NCBI GenBank assembly: GCA_020638905.1
Contig: JACKHP010000002.1
Coordinates: 62,001-126,000 of the forward strand
Origin: Planctomycetota bacterium
GTDB lineage: Bacteria; Planctomycetota; B15-G4
Direction: 5' to 3'
Length of the DNA stretch: 64,000 nt
Made by a program: the position numbers and the translations under genes. Shown here piece by piece: positions 62,242 through 64,000 of the stretch; the stretch's first letter is position 1; the number at the start of each line of letters is the position of its first letter. The notes beneath the pieces were generated by a model. That model had not been told where the DNA came from. It worked only from the letters and a program-made list of their open reading frames with translations, and searched no databases.

Positions 62242-62440
62242 CGCACCCGCGCGACGCGCCGCGGCAGGGCCGGGGCGCTCGTGCCCGGTGCCGGGAGCGT
62301 CCCCGCGGGGACGACAGCCGCGGTCGCGCCAGGATGCGGCCCCCCGATTCGCACGATTGCGATTAGTGTGGGTCCGGGGAGCCCACGCTCGAGGGGGCGG
62401 GGCGCCGAACATCCGGCCGATCATCCGCAGGAGGGCAGCC

Positions 62441-64000
62441 ATGGTCCCGCATCACCGCAACCGGTCCGTCCGTCACGCAAGGCGCCCGCCGCACGGCACG
62501 CGACGTCCGCCGCTGGCCTCGCGTGCGTCGCTCGGCGCTCTGTGCGCGCTGCTCGGCCTCGCGGCCGGAGCCGCGGCGCAGGTCGAGATGTTCGACACCG
62601 GCGGCAATCCGCTGCTCGAGGGCACGTGGGCCGCCACCGTGGCGCGCGCCGGCGACCTCGACGACGACGGCATCCCGGACATCCTCGTGGGCGCGCCGAG
62701 CACGAGCGACCTCGGCTACGTGCGCGTCCTCTCGGGGGCCGACCTGGGACTGCTCGCGGAGTGGCAGGGCGACCGCGCGGGCGAGCAGTTCGGCTGCTCG
62801 GTGTCGGGCGTCGGCGACGCGAACGGCGACGGCGTCCGCGACGTGGCCGTGGGAGCCTGCGGCTTCGACGACGCGCGCGGCAAGGTGCGCGTCTTCTCCG
62901 GCAAGACGGGACTGCCGCTCGTCGACCTCACGGGCCACGAGCGGGGCGACCGTTTCGGCGTGGCCCTCGAGGCCCTGGGCGACCTCGACCTCGACGGGTT
63001 CCTCGACTTCGCCGTCGGCGCCGACCAGCCCACGAACGAGGACGGCGACAACGGCTACGTCACGATCTACTCGGGCAAGACGCTCGCGGTCCTGCGCGAG
63101 CTCGTCTACCTCACGCCGAACGGCTCGTTCGGCCAGTCGATCGCGGGCATCGGCGACGCCAACCTCGACGGCTGGAACGACATGGTCGTCGGCGCGCCGC
63201 GCACGATCCTCGGCACGCCCAAGGTGATCCTGTTCTCGGGCCGCTGGCTGTCGGACGACGTCCTGCCGCAGACGCTCCAGTCGCACCTCGAGCTGCTCAC
63301 GCATCTGGGTGCCACGACGTCCGAGGCACGCGACGTCGACGCCGACGGCTACATGGACTACATGGCCGGCGCGCCCGACGACAGCTTCGGGTTCCCGTCC
63401 GACGGAGCGGTCAAGGTCTACTCGGGCAAGAACGGGCACACGCTGCACACCTTCCACGGCGACGGACCCCTGCAGCGCTTCGGCGCCTCGCTCTCGGGCA
63501 TCGGCGACGTGACCGCCGACGCGTACGACGACCTGCTCGTCGCCGCGCCCGGCACGATCTTCAACCCGGTGGGCTACGCGCGTGTGTTCTCCGGAGAGAC
63601 CGGCGAGATCGTCTTCCAGCTCACCGGCGACGCAGACCCGTTCAGCACGGACGGCTACGCCCAGAGCGTCTCGGGCCTCGGCGACCTCAACCTGGACGGA
63701 TACCCCGAGCTGCTCGTCGGCGACTCGCTCGCGAGCCGGGTCGAGGTCTGGTCGTCGGTCAACCTGTGGGCCACGCTCGACGGCACCGCGCTCGCGGGCC
63801 TGCACGGCGACCCGCTCATGGACGTCCGCGGGCCGATGGTCCCGGGGCAGCAGATCGCGCTCAACTTCGACCGCCTGTTCGAGCACAGCATCGCCTTCCT
63901 CGTGATCGGCCTGAGCCCGCTCGAGGCGCCCTTCCAGGGCGGCGTGCTCGTCCCGGACCCCGACGTGCTCGTGGGACCCTTCGGCACGAGCGGCGGCAAG
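62441..64000 (+). CDS. Secreted integrin-like FG-GAP protein (C-terminus cut by window)
   Basis: The frame is open from an ATG at 62441 (GGAGGG at 62430-62435) to the window end: 520 codons with no stop. A long signal peptide has the core LGALCALLGLAAGAAAQ. Six to seven FG-GAP repeats follow, such as GDLDDDGIPDILVGAPSTSD, GDANGDGVRDVAVGA and GDLNLDGYPELLVGD, each followed by a VFSG/YSGK strand. From about 63765 the shared C-terminal module begins and reaches IAFLVIGLSPLEAPFQGGVL before the edge, with Gln replacing the usual Lys. It resembles the protein at 11607-13328 in repeat type and tail. Confidence 0.9.
   Translation, partial: MVPHHRNRSVRHARRPPHGTRRPPLASRASLGALCALLGLAAGAAAQVEMFDTGGNPLLEGTWAATVARAGDLDDDGIPDILVGAPSTSDLGYVRVLSGADLGLLAEWQGDRAGEQFGCSVSGVGDANGDGVRDVAVGACGFDDARGKVRVFSGKTGLPLVDLTGHERGDRFGVALEALGDLDLDGFLDFAVGADQPTNEDGDNGYVTIYSGKTLAVLRELVYLTPNGSFGQSIAGIGDANLDGWNDMVVGAPRTILGTPKVILFSGRWLSDDVLPQTLQSHLELLTHLGATTSEARDVDADGYMDYMAGAPDDSFGFPSDGAVKVYSGKNGHTLHTFHGDGPLQRFGASLSGIGDVTADAYDDLLVAAPGTIFNPVGYARVFSGETGEIVFQLTGDADPFSTDGYAQSVSGLGDLNLDGYPELLVGDSLASRVEVWSSVNLWATLDGTALAGLHGDPLMDVRGPMVPGQQIALNFDRLFEHSIAFLVIGLSPLEAPFQGGVLVPDPDVLVGPFGTSGGK

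Noticed and set aside
1..64000. tRNA, rRNA, riboswitch or transposase genes
   Set aside because: Scanned for by eye (CCA-ended cloverleaves, rRNA motifs, DDE transposase or integrase motifs, terminal inverted repeats with target duplications) and none was seen; weak structured RNAs could still be missed.

Overview
This window reads as chromosome of a very GC-rich (roughly 70% by eye), non-model bacterium, most likely a Planctomycetota. The pointers are large secreted FG-GAP/VCBS repeat proteins, planctomycete-style Ser/Thr kinases with a membrane anchor and extracytoplasmic tail, three small ECF-type sigma factors, and many lipoproteins of unknown function. The phylum is an inference from gene content; no rRNA or universal marker gene is in view. 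I saw no tRNA, rRNA, CRISPR array, insertion sequence or prophage.

Layout. 1-5.05 kb: a truncated FG-GAP protein, then a Ser/Thr kinase with a TPR-like tail transcribed divergently from an ECF sigma factor. 5.3-14.8 kb: a small membrane protein with MsrB, two FG-GAP proteins flanking a membrane SGNH hydrolase, and an unknown secreted protein. 15-22.2 kb: an operon of an atypical SDR and an AddB-like/AddA-like helicase-nuclease pair. 22.3-29.5 kb: methyltransferase, DUF2892 protein, MFS exporter, inorganic pyrophosphatase, DUF885 peptidase and a second Ser/Thr kinase. 29.8-33.3 kb: three poorly characterised proteins and a second sigma factor. 33.4-39 kb: divergent M36 and S8 secreted peptidases. 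39.2-41.4 kb: overlapping sigma factor, membrane protein (possible anti-sigma) and secretin-like protein. 41.4-49.5 kb: a complete kdp potassium operon, including kdpF and a further 32-residue membrane peptide, with kdpDE downstream. 49.7-55 kb: a tightly coupled operon of a double methyltransferase (UbiE-like plus EgtD-like), an ATPase and a binding-protein/permease fusion of the betaine/ergothioneine transporter class, divergent from a MarR regulator. 55-64 kb: a GH26-like lipoprotein, nitroreductase, prepilin-like protein, a metalloprotease-like lipoprotein, an alpha/beta hydrolase, an M1 peptidase and an FG-GAP protein cut by the right edge.

Three observations stand out. First, five secreted proteins with unrelated front ends (FG-GAP propellers, M36 peptidase, S8 peptidase) end in the same module of about 110-120 residues, built around a PFKGG-LVP motif and a terminal GF-x-SN element. 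A decayed copy lies at 55.1-55.3 kb. It behaves like a sorting or anchoring domain that I cannot match to a named family. Second, the methyltransferase-transporter operon and its MarR gene carry the same 21-bp element in their promoters, and the EgtD-like domain has lost the glutamate that reads histidine, so this may be a distinct betaine-type metabolite system. Third, two sigma-factor genes have a -10 element exactly 7 bp before the ATG, as expected for leaderless mRNAs, and the third is similar. The kdp promoter carries paired 11-bp direct repeats typical of an OmpR/KdpE-family operator.
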